A DNA stretch of 64,000 nt from Marinoscillum sp965229915 (GCF_965229915.1 NZ_CBDDJZ010000001.1:1736001-1800000); one strand, 5' to 3'; positions 15,170-24,944 are shown, numbered from the stretch's first letter. Program-made: numbers and translations. Notes: generated from the letters alone by a model not told the origin.

Positions 15170-16537
15170 TTAAAATGTGATATACTCAAAATGCAGCTCA
15201 ACAACCGTACCCTGATCAGGAATAGATTCTATCTCCATGGTGGCGTCATGAATATCCATGATCTTTCTGCACAGGTTTAACCCAATGCCGCTGCCCACAA
15301 AACCACCGGTATTGCCTCCACGGAAAAATGGCTCACTGACTTTATTCAGCTCCTCAGCGGGGATGCCTATTCCTTCATCCTTAATTATGAAAATAATCTC
15401 ACCAGTTTTTAAGTACACCTGCACACGGACTTCTGCTCCCTGAGAGTATTTACAGGCATTTTCGATGACATTTTGCAGTACACTTTTCAGCAGTTGTTCA
15501 TTACCCCTGACGGTTAAAAAACGCTCGTCATCTATTTCACTGGCAAAGTCCACTATAATGGAATTGTCAAAAGTCTTAGACACATCAGTTATTGCCTGCC
15601 ACAGTACAGTATCCACCCGGACAGGTTGGAAGGATTCCCGAAAGGATTCCACACGGGCAAGTAGTAATAGACGCTCTGCCAGGACTGAAAGCTCACGGAC
15701 ATCCTCTTTGATGGATTTCAAGGTGCTGACGTATTCATTACCAGATCGCTCTTTTAGCAAAAGCACATCTACCTGAGACATGATACTAGTCATAGGTGTT
15801 CTCAGTTCGTGTGAGGCGTTGGCAATAAAACTACGTTGGCTTTCGAAAGCCTTCTGAAGACGAGTGAGCATCCTATTGAACGTAATACCCAATACAGCAA
15901 TTTCATCAGTTCCATTACCTTCCGACACACGTGCATTGATATTAGCAAAACCAATGGCATTGACCTCATGTACTACTCGTGATATAGGCTTCAGAGCTCT
16001 ACCTGCATAAATCCGAGCTGCAATCGCTATAATAATGACCGAAACGATTCCTACCATTATGAGCAACTCTCTAAGAAAATCTAACTTCCGCTTTCCATAA
16101 ATATCCTGCCCAGATGCCACGACCACAAAACGCTCATATTGATCGGCGTAAAGTAATCCCAATACTTCTATTTCACCTTGCTTCCAACTCACCTCCTCAC
16201 CTTCTAACCGAATCTGATTGAAGCGATCGTCATCTATGAAAATGGAGTCCTCAGCATCGGTGGTGAACACCTCCACATTTTTATAATCGTAAATAGTAAT
16301 TCTCTCACCAGGAAGCTTCAGTGAATTGGCTGCCTCTATTTTCTTTAGCAACAAAGCATCTACTTCCTCTACCTCAATCAATAATCTGGCAGCAGTAGTT
16401 GCCCGAGTATTTAGCCGTTGATAAAATTCTTCTTTGCGAAAAGCCGCCGAAAACAAGTAAATGGTAATCGATCCGGCAATCCATAGGACGGTGAATACCA
16501 GAATAAACCTTAAGGCAAGTTTTTGTTTAATATTCAC
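15170..16537 (-). CDS. Two-component sensor histidine kinase
   Basis: 455 residues, GTG start overlapping the response-regulator stop as GTGA. Order: transmembrane helix (about 9-30), extracytoplasmic sensor (31-155), second helix (156-178), HAMP (about 180-232), dimerisation/phosphoacceptor box SFIANASHELRTPMTS (His243), and an ATPase domain with N-box QNVIENACKY, G1 DEGIGIP and G2 GSGIGLNLC. The architecture and gene order resemble CusS/ArlS-type kinases. The signal is unknown. It should phosphorylate the adjacent OmpR-type regulator. Confidence 0.95.
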   Translation of the reverse strand: MNIKQKLALRFILVFTVLWIAGSITIYLFSAAFRKEEFYQRLNTRATTAARLLIEVEEVDALLLKKIEAANSLKLPGERITIYDYKNVEVFTTDAEDSIFIDDDRFNQIRLEGEEVSWKQGEIEVLGLLYADQYERFVVVASGQDIYGKRKLDFLRELLIMVGIVSVIIIAIAARIYAGRALKPISRVVHEVNAIGFANINARVSEGNGTDEIAVLGITFNRMLTRLQKAFESQRSFIANASHELRTPMTSIMSQVDVLLLKERSGNEYVSTLKSIKEDVRELSVLAERLLLLARVESFRESFQPVRVDTVLWQAITDVSKTFDNSIIVDFASEIDDERFLTVRGNEQLLKSVLQNVIENACKYSQGAEVRVQVYLKTGEIIFIIKDEGIGIPAEELNKVSEPFFRGGNTGGFVGSGIGLNLCRKIMDIHDATMEIESIPDQGTVVELHFEYITF

Positions 16538-17220
16538 GACTCAGCCTCTAGGTCATCCAGAAAATAACCCATTCCCACACGTGTATGAATAAGTTTTGTG
16601 GGGAAATCCTTGTCAATTTTCTTTCTCAAGATATTGACATAAACATCCACGACATTGGTACCCGGATCAAAATCAAGATCCCATACTTTTTCTGTAATGT
16701 CCATCCTCGATAGCACTCGACCTCTATGACGCATGAGGTATTCCAGTAGCGCAAATTCCTTAGCTGTTAAATCAATTCTAACCTCTCCTCTTAAGGCTGT
16801 TTTACGAGCAATGTCCAATTCAAGGTCACCAACTTTAAGTGCTTTTGCATAATCATTGGAATTACGCTTAGACTGTGCTCTGATCCGTGCAATAAGCTCC
16901 CGAAAATCAAAAGGCTTGACTAAATAGTCATTTGCCCCCGACTCCAGTCCTTCTACTTTGTCATCAGTTGTCCCCAGTGCGGTCAGCATGATGATTTTGA
17001 CGTCAGACCCAAGGTTTCGAATCTCCTGACATATCTGAAATCCATTTTTCCCAGGAAGAACAGCATCCAATAACAGTAAGTCAAATGACTGTTGCCTAAA
17101 CATTCGTATAGCTACATCACCGTCGTAGGCCACACTCACAGCATAGCCTTGCTCTTCCAGTCCAATCTTTAGGTGGTTAGCCACTTTGACCTCATCTTCC
17201 ACCACTAAGATTTGCATCAT
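16534..17220 (-). CDS. OmpR-family response regulator
   Basis: 228 residues. The receiver domain has acidic residues VVEDE (8-10), phosphoacceptor Asp52 in LLLLDAVLPG, Thr in MLTALG and Lys in YLVKPFDF. The C-terminal winged helix (about 130-225) has LTAKEFALLEYLMRHRGRVL and the usual VDVYVNILRKKID recognition region. It is a DNA-binding transcription factor partnered with the downstream kinase gene, which overlaps it by 4 nt. Ten bases of ATG-rich sequence precede the start (MMQ). Confidence 0.96.
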   Translation of the reverse strand: MMQILVVEDEVKVANHLKIGLEEQGYAVSVAYDGDVAIRMFRQQSFDLLLLDAVLPGKNGFQICQEIRNLGSDVKIIMLTALGTTDDKVEGLESGANDYLVKPFDFRELIARIRAQSKRNSNDYAKALKVGDLELDIARKTALRGEVRIDLTAKEFALLEYLMRHRGRVLSRMDITEKVWDLDFDPGTNVVDVYVNILRKKIDKDFPTKLIHTRVGMGYFLDDLEAES

Positions 17221-17274
17221 GATGATGCACTGAACGGAAACTGATCAAAGAAGTTCTGGAAGTTTACCGGCCGC

Positions 17275-18366
17275 TTATATAATTATGCGATGACCTGTTT
17301 TAGCCGACTGAAAAATGGCCTCCACTACCCTGATATCTCGCAAACCTTCTTCACCAGGAACAATGACCTCTGACTTATTGATTATAGCTAGTGCATCATC
17401 ATCCATTTGTTTAGCTTGTTCGTTTTCGATGGGTGTATTTAGTTTTATTCCATCGCTGGTAGTGCCTTTGATGCCATTGTAGGCTTGAAATGGAGACAGT
17501 CCGTACCACCCATTTTCACAATTCACTTTGAGGTCATTAAGGTTAGCTCCAAAACTGGTTTTACAATTTGCTACTGCTCCACTGGGAAACTCCAGCTTAA
17601 ATGTAGTGGTCTCATCCACCTCATCATATATCTCAGGACGAGTGGTACTATGCTCCGCGGTTACAGCAATGGGTTCTTCCCCAGTCACATACCTGGCCGC
17701 ATTCAACGAATAAACGCCCATGTCATACATGGCCCCACCACCCATTTCTTTACGGAGTTTCCAGTGATCAGTACTTCCGTTGTAAAAGCCTGCCTCCGCA
17801 GATAGAGACTGAATAGCTCCATAAGGTTTTGTTTCCGCCCATTTGATGATGCGCTGAGTGTTTGGTTCGTGTTGCATGCGATACCCTATCGATAAATAGC
17901 GTTTGTTCTTCTGACAAGCATCAATGATAGACTGGCATTCGGCCACTGTTTTAGCCATCGGCTTCTCGCACCACACATGCTTGCCGGCATTGGCTGCCAT
18001 GATTGAGTATTCTGCGTGCATGGAATTGGGCAATACTATGTAGACGACATCTATCTCATCATTATTGGCCAGCTCATCCATGTTCTGATAGTTGTAGATG
18101 TTTTGATCTTTGATTCCATACTTACTCTGCCAAATCGGTATTTTCGATGGAGAGCCTGTAACAATTCCTCTCAGTTCACAATTCTGAGTAAGCTGGAGTG
18201 CCGGGGCCAACAAATCGGTGCTGTAATACCCCAAACCAACCAATGCCACTCCCAACCTCCTTTTTTGAGGAATGATGATATTGGCAAAAGTGGATGCAGG
18301 TAAAGCAGCCATGGAAGTGGCAGCTACTACTTTTCTAACGAATTCACGGCGTTTAATGGAGCTCAT
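17275..18366 (-). CDS. Gfo/Idh/MocA-family oxidoreductase with Tat-type leader
   Basis: 363 residues. The N-terminus KRREFVRKVVAATSMAALPA looks like a twin-arginine signal, so the protein is probably exported folded with its cofactor. The Rossmann region has VALVGLGYYSTDLL (about 38-51), and the family motif CEKPMA (about 132) supplies the catalytic Lys. The second half has the alpha/beta domain pattern EMGGGAMYDMGVYSLNAARY. Members oxidise or reduce sugars with NAD(P); glycosidic-bond and glucose-fructose oxidoreductases are exported relatives. Substrate unknown. Confidence 0.88.
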   Translation of the reverse strand: MSSIKRREFVRKVVAATSMAALPASTFANIIIPQKRRLGVALVGLGYYSTDLLAPALQLTQNCELRGIVTGSPSKIPIWQSKYGIKDQNIYNYQNMDELANNDEIDVVYIVLPNSMHAEYSIMAANAGKHVWCEKPMAKTVAECQSIIDACQKNKRYLSIGYRMQHEPNTQRIIKWAETKPYGAIQSLSAEAGFYNGSTDHWKLRKEMGGGAMYDMGVYSLNAARYVTGEEPIAVTAEHSTTRPEIYDEVDETTTFKLEFPSGAVANCKTSFGANLNDLKVNCENGWYGLSPFQAYNGIKGTTSDGIKLNTPIENEQAKQMDDDALAIINKSEVIVPGEEGLRDIRVVEAIFQSAKTGHRIII

Positions 18367-18409
18367 ACTTGATCTATTTCCTTCAAGATACTGAAATTCA
18401 TAGCCACAC

Positions 18410-18982
18410 TCAATTTCTCACTGTACCAGTAAACACACTCACGTTGCTATTAAAAGGATTACCAGAAGATCGTCGCATCAACACTACTTGCCCCACATGC
18501 CAAAGGGCATCAGCAATAGGACCATTAAGCTGATTCCAGAAGGGATATGTCTTATCAGAACCTTCAAAAGTAATAAGCAAATCATCCAGCTTCACCTTAC
18601 CAGATTTCAAGGTATTACTGGCCTCCTCTATACTTGACAAAGTGGAAGCCCTCAATTCTTCAAAGGACATTTCGGATACATCTACCGCCGTTTGGTTTTG
18701 CTGGCGTGTAGTACAGAGCAAAAAATTTGCTAAGCCATGAATGTGCTCTAATGTCTCACGAGATGTCCTACCTTCCTCTGAAGGTTTATAGGCCAAATCC
18801 TCGGCTCTCAAACTGTCAGTAGCCCAGTAATACCTAAAACCTAATCCATCAATCATTCTGGCTGTAGCTGTTTCGGCCGTGAATTCCTCAGGGTAATCTG
18901 GGATTTGTGAATAAGGTAGTCCAGATTGTGCCTGAAGAAGACTAGTGATGAAAAGTGTCGTAATTGTAAAAAAATATCTCAT
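18410..18982 (-). CDS. Exported DinB-like protein
   Basis: 190 residues from the ATG at 18982, chosen because it gives a proper signal peptide (MRYFFTITTLFITSLLQAQ). The mature part shows the DinB-like four-helix pattern with metal-ligand-type histidines: RMIDGLGFRYYWATDSL, TLEHIHGLANFLL, ADALWHVGQVVLMRRSSGNP. DinB/YfiT-like proteins bind a metal with three His; several are thiol transferases, but an exported form in Bacteroidota has no defined function to my knowledge. It stands apart, 43 bp from the oxidoreductase gene. Confidence 0.8.
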   Translation of the reverse strand: MRYFFTITTLFITSLLQAQSGLPYSQIPDYPEEFTAETATARMIDGLGFRYYWATDSLRAEDLAYKPSEEGRTSRETLEHIHGLANFLLCTTRQQNQTAVDVSEMSFEELRASTLSSIEEASNTLKSGKVKLDDLLITFEGSDKTYPFWNQLNGPIADALWHVGQVVLMRRSSGNPFNSNVSVFTGTVRN

Positions 18983-19174
18983 TTGGTAGTTGGTTAGTCT
19001 AACTAATATCACGTTACATGACACCCGAAGATTCCGAATTTATGTGAATGGCTTTCACCATTTTGAAAAAATGATTCTTGTTTTGAGATGAAATGGGTAT
19101 AAAAACCATCCTGAAGAGGCTTTTCGAGTGTTGGCAAGGTCATTGGACCCTAACGAATAAAAACTCGAAACATT

Positions 19175-19321
19175 ATGAGAACCTTACTTTATATTATCGC
19201 TTTGGTATTAGTCATTGGATGGTTGCTAGGCTTTTTCGTTTATAGCGCCGGACAATTAATCCACGTACTCCTGGTCATCGCCGTTATTGCGTTGCTGGTC
19301 GGAGTAATTAAGCGTGCTTAG
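19175..19321 (+). CDS. Small lmo0937-family membrane protein
   Basis: 48 residues, too short for most gene callers. MRTLLYIIALVLVIGWLLGF, then FVYSAGQLIHVLLVIAVIALL and a basic VIKRA end. This two-helix pattern with a GG/AG-QLIHxLLVIA core matches the lmo0937 family of tiny membrane proteins common in Bacteroidota and often induced by envelope stress. In its 5' leader, TTTCGAGT (19122-19129) and ACTCGAAA (19163-19170) form an inverted repeat just before the start, which may influence expression. Confidence 0.75.
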   Translation: MRTLLYIIALVLVIGWLLGFFVYSAGQLIHVLLVIAVIALLVGVIKRA

Positions 19322-19406
19322 ATATTCAATGAACCACCTCAAAGCATCCTCACTTCAAAATGAATTCAATGGTCGAATCTTGTAATAGTTGTGGATGTTT
19401 TGGGGT

Positions 19407-20081
19407 TTATTCTAAAATCGACTCACCGTTCAAATCCGTAGTTAATACCTCACTCATCAAATCAAAAAATGGCCTTAACCGTTGAAATCCGTCATTCAAT
19501 TTCAACATAAAGTTGTCGGCCAATACCTCTTCATCTGTGAATGAATGCTCCAGATAAAACTGTTTGTGACGAATCAACTCAATCGCTTCATCTTCTTGAT
19601 CAAAACCTTTAGGTGAAGTTTTCACTTTTTCCCCTTTAAGCGATCCAAAATAATTCTTGAATTCTTTATTCTCAAGCACCTCAAAGAAAGGGTCTGGAAA
19701 TTGGCTCACTTGCTTGCGTATGTGGAGTAAATCCTGTGAATTAGGACCAAAGAAACCACCAGCAAGAAATGAGTTCCCTGGCTCTATCTGAAAATAATAA
19801 CCTCCTCGTAAATAGTGAGTAGCGCGTTTGAAGTTGCCTGCCAGATAGGGTTTATAAGGCGTTTTATCTTTAGAAAAGCGTACATCCCGATAAATACGAT
19901 ACACACGACCCTTCTCAATCTGATCGTGCTCTTTCATCAATTCAAGCGACTCAGTATGAAACGCTTTAAAACAGTCGTAAATTTTTTGATAGCGTGGCTT
20001 ATTTAGGTCAAACCACTCCCGATCATTGTTTTGAGAAAGATCTTTTAAGAAGTCAAAGGTTTCCTGCGTAATGGTTTTCAT
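19407..20081 (-). CDS. DUF2461 family protein
   Basis: 224 residues from the ATG at 20081 (MKTITQETFDFLKDLSQNND), a start typical of the family. Recognisable motifs are NNDREWFDLNKPRYQ, YRDVRFSKDKTPYKPYLAG and YYFQIEPGNSFLAGGFFGPN. DUF2461 (TIGR02453-type) proteins are cytoplasmic, about 220-230 residues, and of unknown function. The leu-operon terminator lies immediately upstream, so the gene probably has its own promoter. Confidence 0.92.
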   Translation of the reverse strand: MKTITQETFDFLKDLSQNNDREWFDLNKPRYQKIYDCFKAFHTESLELMKEHDQIEKGRVYRIYRDVRFSKDKTPYKPYLAGNFKRATHYLRGGYYFQIEPGNSFLAGGFFGPNSQDLLHIRKQVSQFPDPFFEVLENKEFKNYFGSLKGEKVKTSPKGFDQEDEAIELIRHKQFYLEHSFTDEEVLADNFMLKLNDGFQRLRPFFDLMSEVLTTDLNGESILE

Positions 20082-20097
20082 GGAGCTCAAGATAAAC

Positions 20098-20122
20098 AAA
20101 AAGAGGCCTCAAAGAGACCTCC
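20098..20122 (-). terminator. Terminator of the leucine operon
   Basis: On the minus strand, GAGGTCTC and GAGGCCTC pair over 8 bp (one G-U) around a TTT loop and run into TTTTTGTTT. It lies about 35 bp after the leuA stop. Confidence 0.85.
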
Positions 20123-20157
20123 TTTTCCAATGTTAACCCAAATTCAAATCTTTGTGG

Positions 20158-21678
20158 TTAGGCACTTGCCTTCACCGCTTTATTTTTCACCGATGCAATT
20201 TTATTAATGGCATCCACATAAGCTTTTACAGAAGCAATGATCATGTCTTTGTGTACTCCAAAGCCCAAATAATGCTGATCATCGTACTTCACCCTTAGGT
20301 GCACTTTACCATCATCATCCCTGTTTCCCATGGACTGCACGAGGAACTCATCCATATCAAAGGTGTCTCCAAGAATCTGATCGACTGCCCGGAAAGCTGC
20401 ATCTACAGAGCCCGTACCCGTGGCTGATGCATGAAGCACTTCATTGCGCACTTCCAGCTCTACAGTAGCTGATGGGAATACGTTCTCACCACAGATAATC
20501 TGCACATTTTTGAGTTTGATTCCTCCTTCAGGCAAAGAGCCTTCTACCAGAACAATCAAATCTTCATCGGTTACATCTTTCTTCTCGTCAGCCATTTTCA
20601 AGAACTCTTCATAGACTTCTTCCACTCGCTTCTCGTCCAGATTGTAACCCAATCGGTCCAGGTGGTATTTTAAGGCTGCCTTTCCACTTCTTGCAGTAAG
20701 GATAATAGACGACTGAGGGATTCCAACATCCTCAGGATTCAAGATTTCATAGTTTTCTCTGTGCTTAATCACTCCATCCTGGTGGATTCCCGATGAGTGA
20801 GCAAAAGCGTTCCTACCAACTACTGCCTTATTCGGCTGCACCGGCATGCGCATCATCTTACTCACGAGTAAACTTAGTGGATAGATGTGCTTGCTGTTGA
20901 TGTTGGTATGCACGTCAATGTCCTTGTGCGTCTTCATGATCATGGCCACTTCTTCCAAAGAAGTGTTCCCTGCACGCTCACCGATTCCATTGATAGTCAC
21001 TTCCACCTGTCTGGCTCCATTCAGGACTCCTGCCATGGTGTTGGCAGTGGCCAATCCAAGGTCATTGTGACAGTGGCAAGAAAGGATCGCTTTGTCTACG
21101 CCTTTCACATTTTCTTTAAGGAATTTGATTTTGGCACCGTACTCTTCTGGCAAGCAATACCCCGTAGTATCGGGTATGTTCACCACAGTGGCCCCCGCAG
21201 CAATGACCGCTTCTACCATTCGAGCCAGATACTCATTGTCGGTTCTTCCTGCATCTTCGCAGTAAAACTCCACATCCTCCACGTACTTCTTGGCATACTT
21301 GGTAGCAGCTACGGCACGCTCCAAAATCTTCTCACGATCACTTTTGAACTTGTACTTGATGTGGTAATCAGAAGATCCGATACCGGTATGAATTCGCTTG
21401 CGCTTTGCATATTTCAGCGCGTCAGCTGCAAAGTCAATGTCTTTTTCTACAGAACGTGTGAGTGCGCAGATCACAGGCTCAGAAACTGCTTTAGAGATTG
21501 CAATCACTGAGTTAAAATCCATTGGACTGGAAATGGGAAATCCAGCTTCGATAATGTCCACGCCAAGAATCTCCAGCTCCTTGGCTATCTCAATCTTCTC
21601 AGGGGTAGACAATTGACAGCCAGGGACTTGCTCTCCATCTCTTAGTGTGGTATCAAATACATATACTTTATCACTCAT
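20158..21678 (-). CDS. leuA: 2-isopropylmalate synthase
   Basis: 506 residues, normal for the long form of the enzyme that condenses acetyl-CoA with 2-oxoisovalerate, the first committed step of leucine synthesis. The TIM barrel starts with DTTLRDGEQVPG (Arg13, Asp14), the metal ligands are in HCHNDLG (His202, His204), and INGIGERAGNTSLEE follows. The C-terminal ~120 residues form the LeuA allosteric domain (leucine feedback), so it is full-length. Last gene of leuC-leuD-leuB-leuA, 12 bp after leuB and followed by a terminator. Confidence 0.97.
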   Translation of the reverse strand: MSDKVYVFDTTLRDGEQVPGCQLSTPEKIEIAKELEILGVDIIEAGFPISSPMDFNSVIAISKAVSEPVICALTRSVEKDIDFAADALKYAKRKRIHTGIGSSDYHIKYKFKSDREKILERAVAATKYAKKYVEDVEFYCEDAGRTDNEYLARMVEAVIAAGATVVNIPDTTGYCLPEEYGAKIKFLKENVKGVDKAILSCHCHNDLGLATANTMAGVLNGARQVEVTINGIGERAGNTSLEEVAMIMKTHKDIDVHTNINSKHIYPLSLLVSKMMRMPVQPNKAVVGRNAFAHSSGIHQDGVIKHRENYEILNPEDVGIPQSSIILTARSGKAALKYHLDRLGYNLDEKRVEEVYEEFLKMADEKKDVTDEDLIVLVEGSLPEGGIKLKNVQIICGENVFPSATVELEVRNEVLHASATGTGSVDAAFRAVDQILGDTFDMDEFLVQSMGNRDDDGKVHLRVKYDDQHYLGFGVHKDMIIASVKAYVDAINKIASVKNKAVKASA

Positions 21679-21690
21679 GATTGTATCTTT

Positions 21691-22785
21691 TTAAGTTGTG
21701 ACTGCTGCCCTGATCCGGTCTACGACCTGCTGACCAATGGCATCAGTTCCCAATATTTTATCTTTAGGTGTGTTGTTTCCTGCTATGTCTGAAGTTCGGT
21801 AACCATCCTTCAGTACGGCATCCACTGCATCAATTACCGCCTGAGCTTCTTCTTTCATTCCAAAGGAAATATCCAGAAGAAGAGCAGTGGAAAGAATAGT
21901 TGCAAGTGGGTTGGCTATATTTTGTCCGGCAATGTCTGGTGCCGATCCGTGAATTGGTTCATAAATACCTACACTATCTCCTACCGAAGCAGAAGCAAGC
22001 ATTCCCAATGAACCGGCAATTTGAGAAGCCTCGTCAGTCAAAATATCACCGAACATATTTCCCGTCACGACCACATCAAATTGTTTTGGATCTTTGATCA
22101 ACTGCATGGCTGCATTATCAATGAACATGTGGATCAATTTGACCTCAGGATAGTTCTTAGCCACTTCGTTGACCGTTTCTCTCCAGAGTCTGGATGATTC
22201 CAATACATTCGCCTTGTCAATCGAATGAACGATTTTTCTTCTAGTCATTGCCGCATCAAAGGCCTTCTCTGCTATCCGTCGCACTTCCATTTTGGAGTAA
22301 CGCATCGTATCGATGGCTACTTCTCCATTTTCCTGTCGCTCACGCGGCTCCCCAAAGTAAATGCCACCCGTAAGTTCTCTGAAAAACAGGATATCGGCTC
22401 CTTTCAGGATTTCAGGCTTGATGCTACTGGCATGCGCCAACTCGTCAAATATCTGGATCGGACGAATGTTGGTGTAAAGCCCGAGAGACTTTCTGATTTT
22501 TAGAAGTCCTTGCTCAGGTCTTACTTTCTTGGATGGGTCATTGTCATACATCGGGTGACCAACAGCTCCCAGAAGAATCGCGTCAGCCTTTTTACATGCC
22601 TGGAGTGTTTCATCAGGCAAAGGTTCTCCGGTTGCTTCGATGGCCGCATGCCCAATTAGATGGTTCTCAAAAGAGAAGGTATGGCCGAAAGCATCAGCGA
22701 TATTTTTTAAAACATCATTACCCCATGCTGTTACTTCCGGCCCGATACCGTCTCCTCCAAGTACTACTATATTTTTATTTGCCAT
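21691..22785 (-). CDS. leuB: 3-isopropylmalate dehydrogenase
   Basis: 364 residues, full length. It oxidatively decarboxylates 3-isopropylmalate with NAD. Seen: VVLGGDGIGPEVTAWG at the N-terminus, the substrate-binding arginines in KVRPEQGLLKIRKSLGLYTNIRP, FFRELTGGIYFGEPRE, metal-ligand region MFIDNAAMQLIKDP and MFGDILTDEASQIAG, and the NAD region EPIHGSAPDIAGQNIANP. It lies 38 bp after leuD within the leucine operon. Confidence 0.97.
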   Translation of the reverse strand: MANKNIVVLGGDGIGPEVTAWGNDVLKNIADAFGHTFSFENHLIGHAAIEATGEPLPDETLQACKKADAILLGAVGHPMYDNDPSKKVRPEQGLLKIRKSLGLYTNIRPIQIFDELAHASSIKPEILKGADILFFRELTGGIYFGEPRERQENGEVAIDTMRYSKMEVRRIAEKAFDAAMTRRKIVHSIDKANVLESSRLWRETVNEVAKNYPEVKLIHMFIDNAAMQLIKDPKQFDVVVTGNMFGDILTDEASQIAGSLGMLASASVGDSVGIYEPIHGSAPDIAGQNIANPLATILSTALLLDISFGMKEEAQAVIDAVDAVLKDGYRTSDIAGNNTPKDKILGTDAIGQQVVDRIRAAVTT

Positions 22786-22823
22786 TCTGCTTTATATCTA
22801 AAATCTCTAGTCAATAAAGTGAT

Positions 22824-23414
22824 CTAAAAAATCACTCTTTTGGCTTCAAAAGCCTCTATTTCTTCCTTTCCACTGAGGATGTAATCAATGTCATCATAGC
22901 CCTTAATCAGGCACATTTTCTTGTAGGCATTGATCTCGAAAGGTTCCGAATTACCTGTGGATTCATTCGTGATTTTTTCAGCTTCCAGATCCACAGTGAT
23001 TTTGGCCGCTGGATTCCCTTCCACTGTCTCGATTAGCTCATTTAAGAAAGCATCCGTAACCTGTACTGGTAGCAGTCCATTGTTTAATGAGTTGCCTTTA
23101 AAAATATCCGCAAAGAAACTGCTCACCACCACTTTAAAGCCATAGTCCTTAATGGCCCAGGCCGCATGCTCCCGGCTACTTCCACAGCCAAAGTTTTTAC
23201 CCGCTACAAGGATATCCCCCATGTAGGTGCTGTCATTCAAGACAAAATCCGCTTTAGGCTGGTCATTGCTATCATATCTCCAGTCACGAAAAAGGTTGTC
23301 ACCAAAACCCTCTCTGGTCGTTGCCTTGAGGAAACGTGCCGGAATGATCTGATCCGTATCAATATTTTCGATTGGCAGTGGTACCGCCGTGCTTGTCAAA
23401 GTCGTAAATCCCAT
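22824..23414 (-). CDS. leuD: 3-isopropylmalate dehydratase, small subunit
   Basis: 196 residues, standard length. Its pattern is IDTDQIIPARFLK near residue 20, then the swivel-domain motif GKNFGCGSSREHAAWAIKDYG and FADIFKGNSLNNGLLPV. It pairs with LeuC to isomerise 2-isopropylmalate to 3-isopropylmalate. The ATG overlaps the leuC stop by one base (TAATG), which fits equimolar synthesis of the two subunits. Confidence 0.97.
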   Translation of the reverse strand: MGFTTLTSTAVPLPIENIDTDQIIPARFLKATTREGFGDNLFRDWRYDSNDQPKADFVLNDSTYMGDILVAGKNFGCGSSREHAAWAIKDYGFKVVVSSFFADIFKGNSLNNGLLPVQVTDAFLNELIETVEGNPAAKITVDLEAEKITNESTGNSEPFEINAYKKMCLIKGYDDIDYILSGKEEIEAFEAKRVIF

Positions 23415-24811
23415 TATGCAATCATTTCTCTAATGTCTGAAATCTCCCCTGTCACTGCTGCCGCAGCTGCCATCAGCGGGCTTACTAAAAATGTCCTTGC
23501 TCCAGGACCCTGTCGGCCCTCGAAGTTTCTATTGGATGTACTCACGCAGTATTTTCCGGCTGGTACCTTGTCCTCATTCATCCCCAGACAGGCCGAACAT
23601 CCCGGCTGACGTAGCTCAAATCCTGCTTCGGTAAAGACTTTGTCCAAACCTTCTTCTTTGGCCTGAGCTTCCACACCTTTAGACCCAGGAACGATCCATA
23701 CGTTCACTCCTTCTGCTTTTTTCTTGCCTTTCACAAAATCAGCAACCTCTCTTAAGTCTTCTATTCTGGAATTGGTACAGCTACCGATGAATACATAATC
23801 GATTTTCTTTCCTTTCAATGCTTGATTGGGATCCAATCCCATGTAAGCAAGTGCTTTGGTCATATCCTTGGCGGTACCATTCACCGCTACATCAGGAATA
23901 GTCTGAGAGACTCCCATACCCATTCCCGGATTGGTACCATAAGTGATCCATGGCTCAATGTCTTCTGCTTCGAATTTTTCTACGCGATCGTATACTGCAT
24001 CTGCGTCACTAGGTAAGGTCTTCCAGTGGGCAACAGCCTCTTCCCATTTTTCTCCTTTAGGAGCGAACTCACGACCTTTCAAGTAATCGAAGGTGGTTTG
24101 GTCTGGTGCGATCATTCCACCTCTAGCTCCCATCTCAATACTCATATTGCAGATGGTCATGCGCGCTTCCATAGAAAGGGAAGTGATGGCCGATCCCGCA
24201 TACTCTACGAAATAGCCCGTACCGCCTGCAGCAGATAGTTGAGTAATGATGTACAGAATAATGTCTTTGGCACCAACTCCTTTTCCAAGCGTTCCATTTA
24301 CTTCGATGCGCATGGTCTTGGGACGGTACTGCAATAGGCACTGGGTAGCCAATACCTGCTCTACCTGAGAGGTGCCAATCCCAAAAGCGATGGAGCCGAA
24401 TGCACCATGCGTGGAAGTGTGGCTATCTCCACAAACCATGGTCATGCCCGGTTGGGTCAAGCCCAGATCTGGGCCAATCACGTGAACTATGCCTTGCTTG
24501 TCATGACCAAGATCATACAGCTCCACACCAAACTCTTCACAGTTTTCACGAAGTTTCTGTACTTGAAATCTCGACAACTCTTCCTTGATCGGAAGGTGTT
24601 GATTGATGGTAGGTACGTTGTGATCTGCTGTGGCAGTGGTCTGCTCTGGTCGCAGCACTGGTAGTCCTCTATTGCGCAAACCATCGAAAGCTTGCGGAGA
24701 GGTCACCTCATGTATGTAATGTCTGTCAATGTAAAGTACTTCCGGAAATCCCGGCTTGGAAGAAACCACGTGTGATTCCCAAACTTTCTCAAAAAGTGTC
24801 TTACCCGCCAT
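23414..24811 (-). CDS. leuC: 3-isopropylmalate dehydratase, large subunit
   Basis: 465 residues. The [4Fe-4S] ligands are visible: Cys345 in GSCTNSR and Cys405/Cys408 in PGCSACLGM. Other aconitase-family motifs are CGDSHTSTHGAFGSIAFGIG and GARGGMIAPDQTT. First gene of the operon. The ~157 bp upstream separates it from a divergent gene; no leader peptide rich in leucine codons and no T-box are evident there. Confidence 0.97.
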   Translation of the reverse strand: MAGKTLFEKVWESHVVSSKPGFPEVLYIDRHYIHEVTSPQAFDGLRNRGLPVLRPEQTTATADHNVPTINQHLPIKEELSRFQVQKLRENCEEFGVELYDLGHDKQGIVHVIGPDLGLTQPGMTMVCGDSHTSTHGAFGSIAFGIGTSQVEQVLATQCLLQYRPKTMRIEVNGTLGKGVGAKDIILYIITQLSAAGGTGYFVEYAGSAITSLSMEARMTICNMSIEMGARGGMIAPDQTTFDYLKGREFAPKGEKWEEAVAHWKTLPSDADAVYDRVEKFEAEDIEPWITYGTNPGMGMGVSQTIPDVAVNGTAKDMTKALAYMGLDPNQALKGKKIDYVFIGSCTNSRIEDLREVADFVKGKKKAEGVNVWIVPGSKGVEAQAKEEGLDKVFTEAGFELRQPGCSACLGMNEDKVPAGKYCVSTSNRNFEGRQGPGARTFLVSPLMAAAAAVTGEISDIREMIA

Positions 24812-24916
24812 TAAAACTTATCGTCTATTTCTATGCTCTTAATTGGTCACGTAATCTAGAGGTCATGGTAGGAAGTGTAAAACCAAATTAAAATTTAATT
24901 ACGATCTCTAAAATGA

Positions 24917-24944
24917 TTGATTAGAAATAATATGCCTAATTTTG
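24917..24944 (+). promoter_or_regulatory. Bacteroidota-type promoter for the gene at 24969
   Basis: TTG (24917-24919), a 17-bp spacer, then TAATTTTG (24937-24944) matching the TAnnTTTG -7 element of the Bacteroidota housekeeping sigma factor. The ATG follows 24 bp after the -7 element. Confidence 0.6.

Noticed and set aside
19122..19170. 8-bp inverted repeat before the 48-residue membrane protein as a riboswitch
   Set aside because: Too short and isolated to support more than a possible leader hairpin.
20887..21510. 207-residue plus-strand ORF inside leuA
   Set aside because: Antisense shadow of a highly conserved gene; the composition is Cys/His/Phe-rich with no domain.
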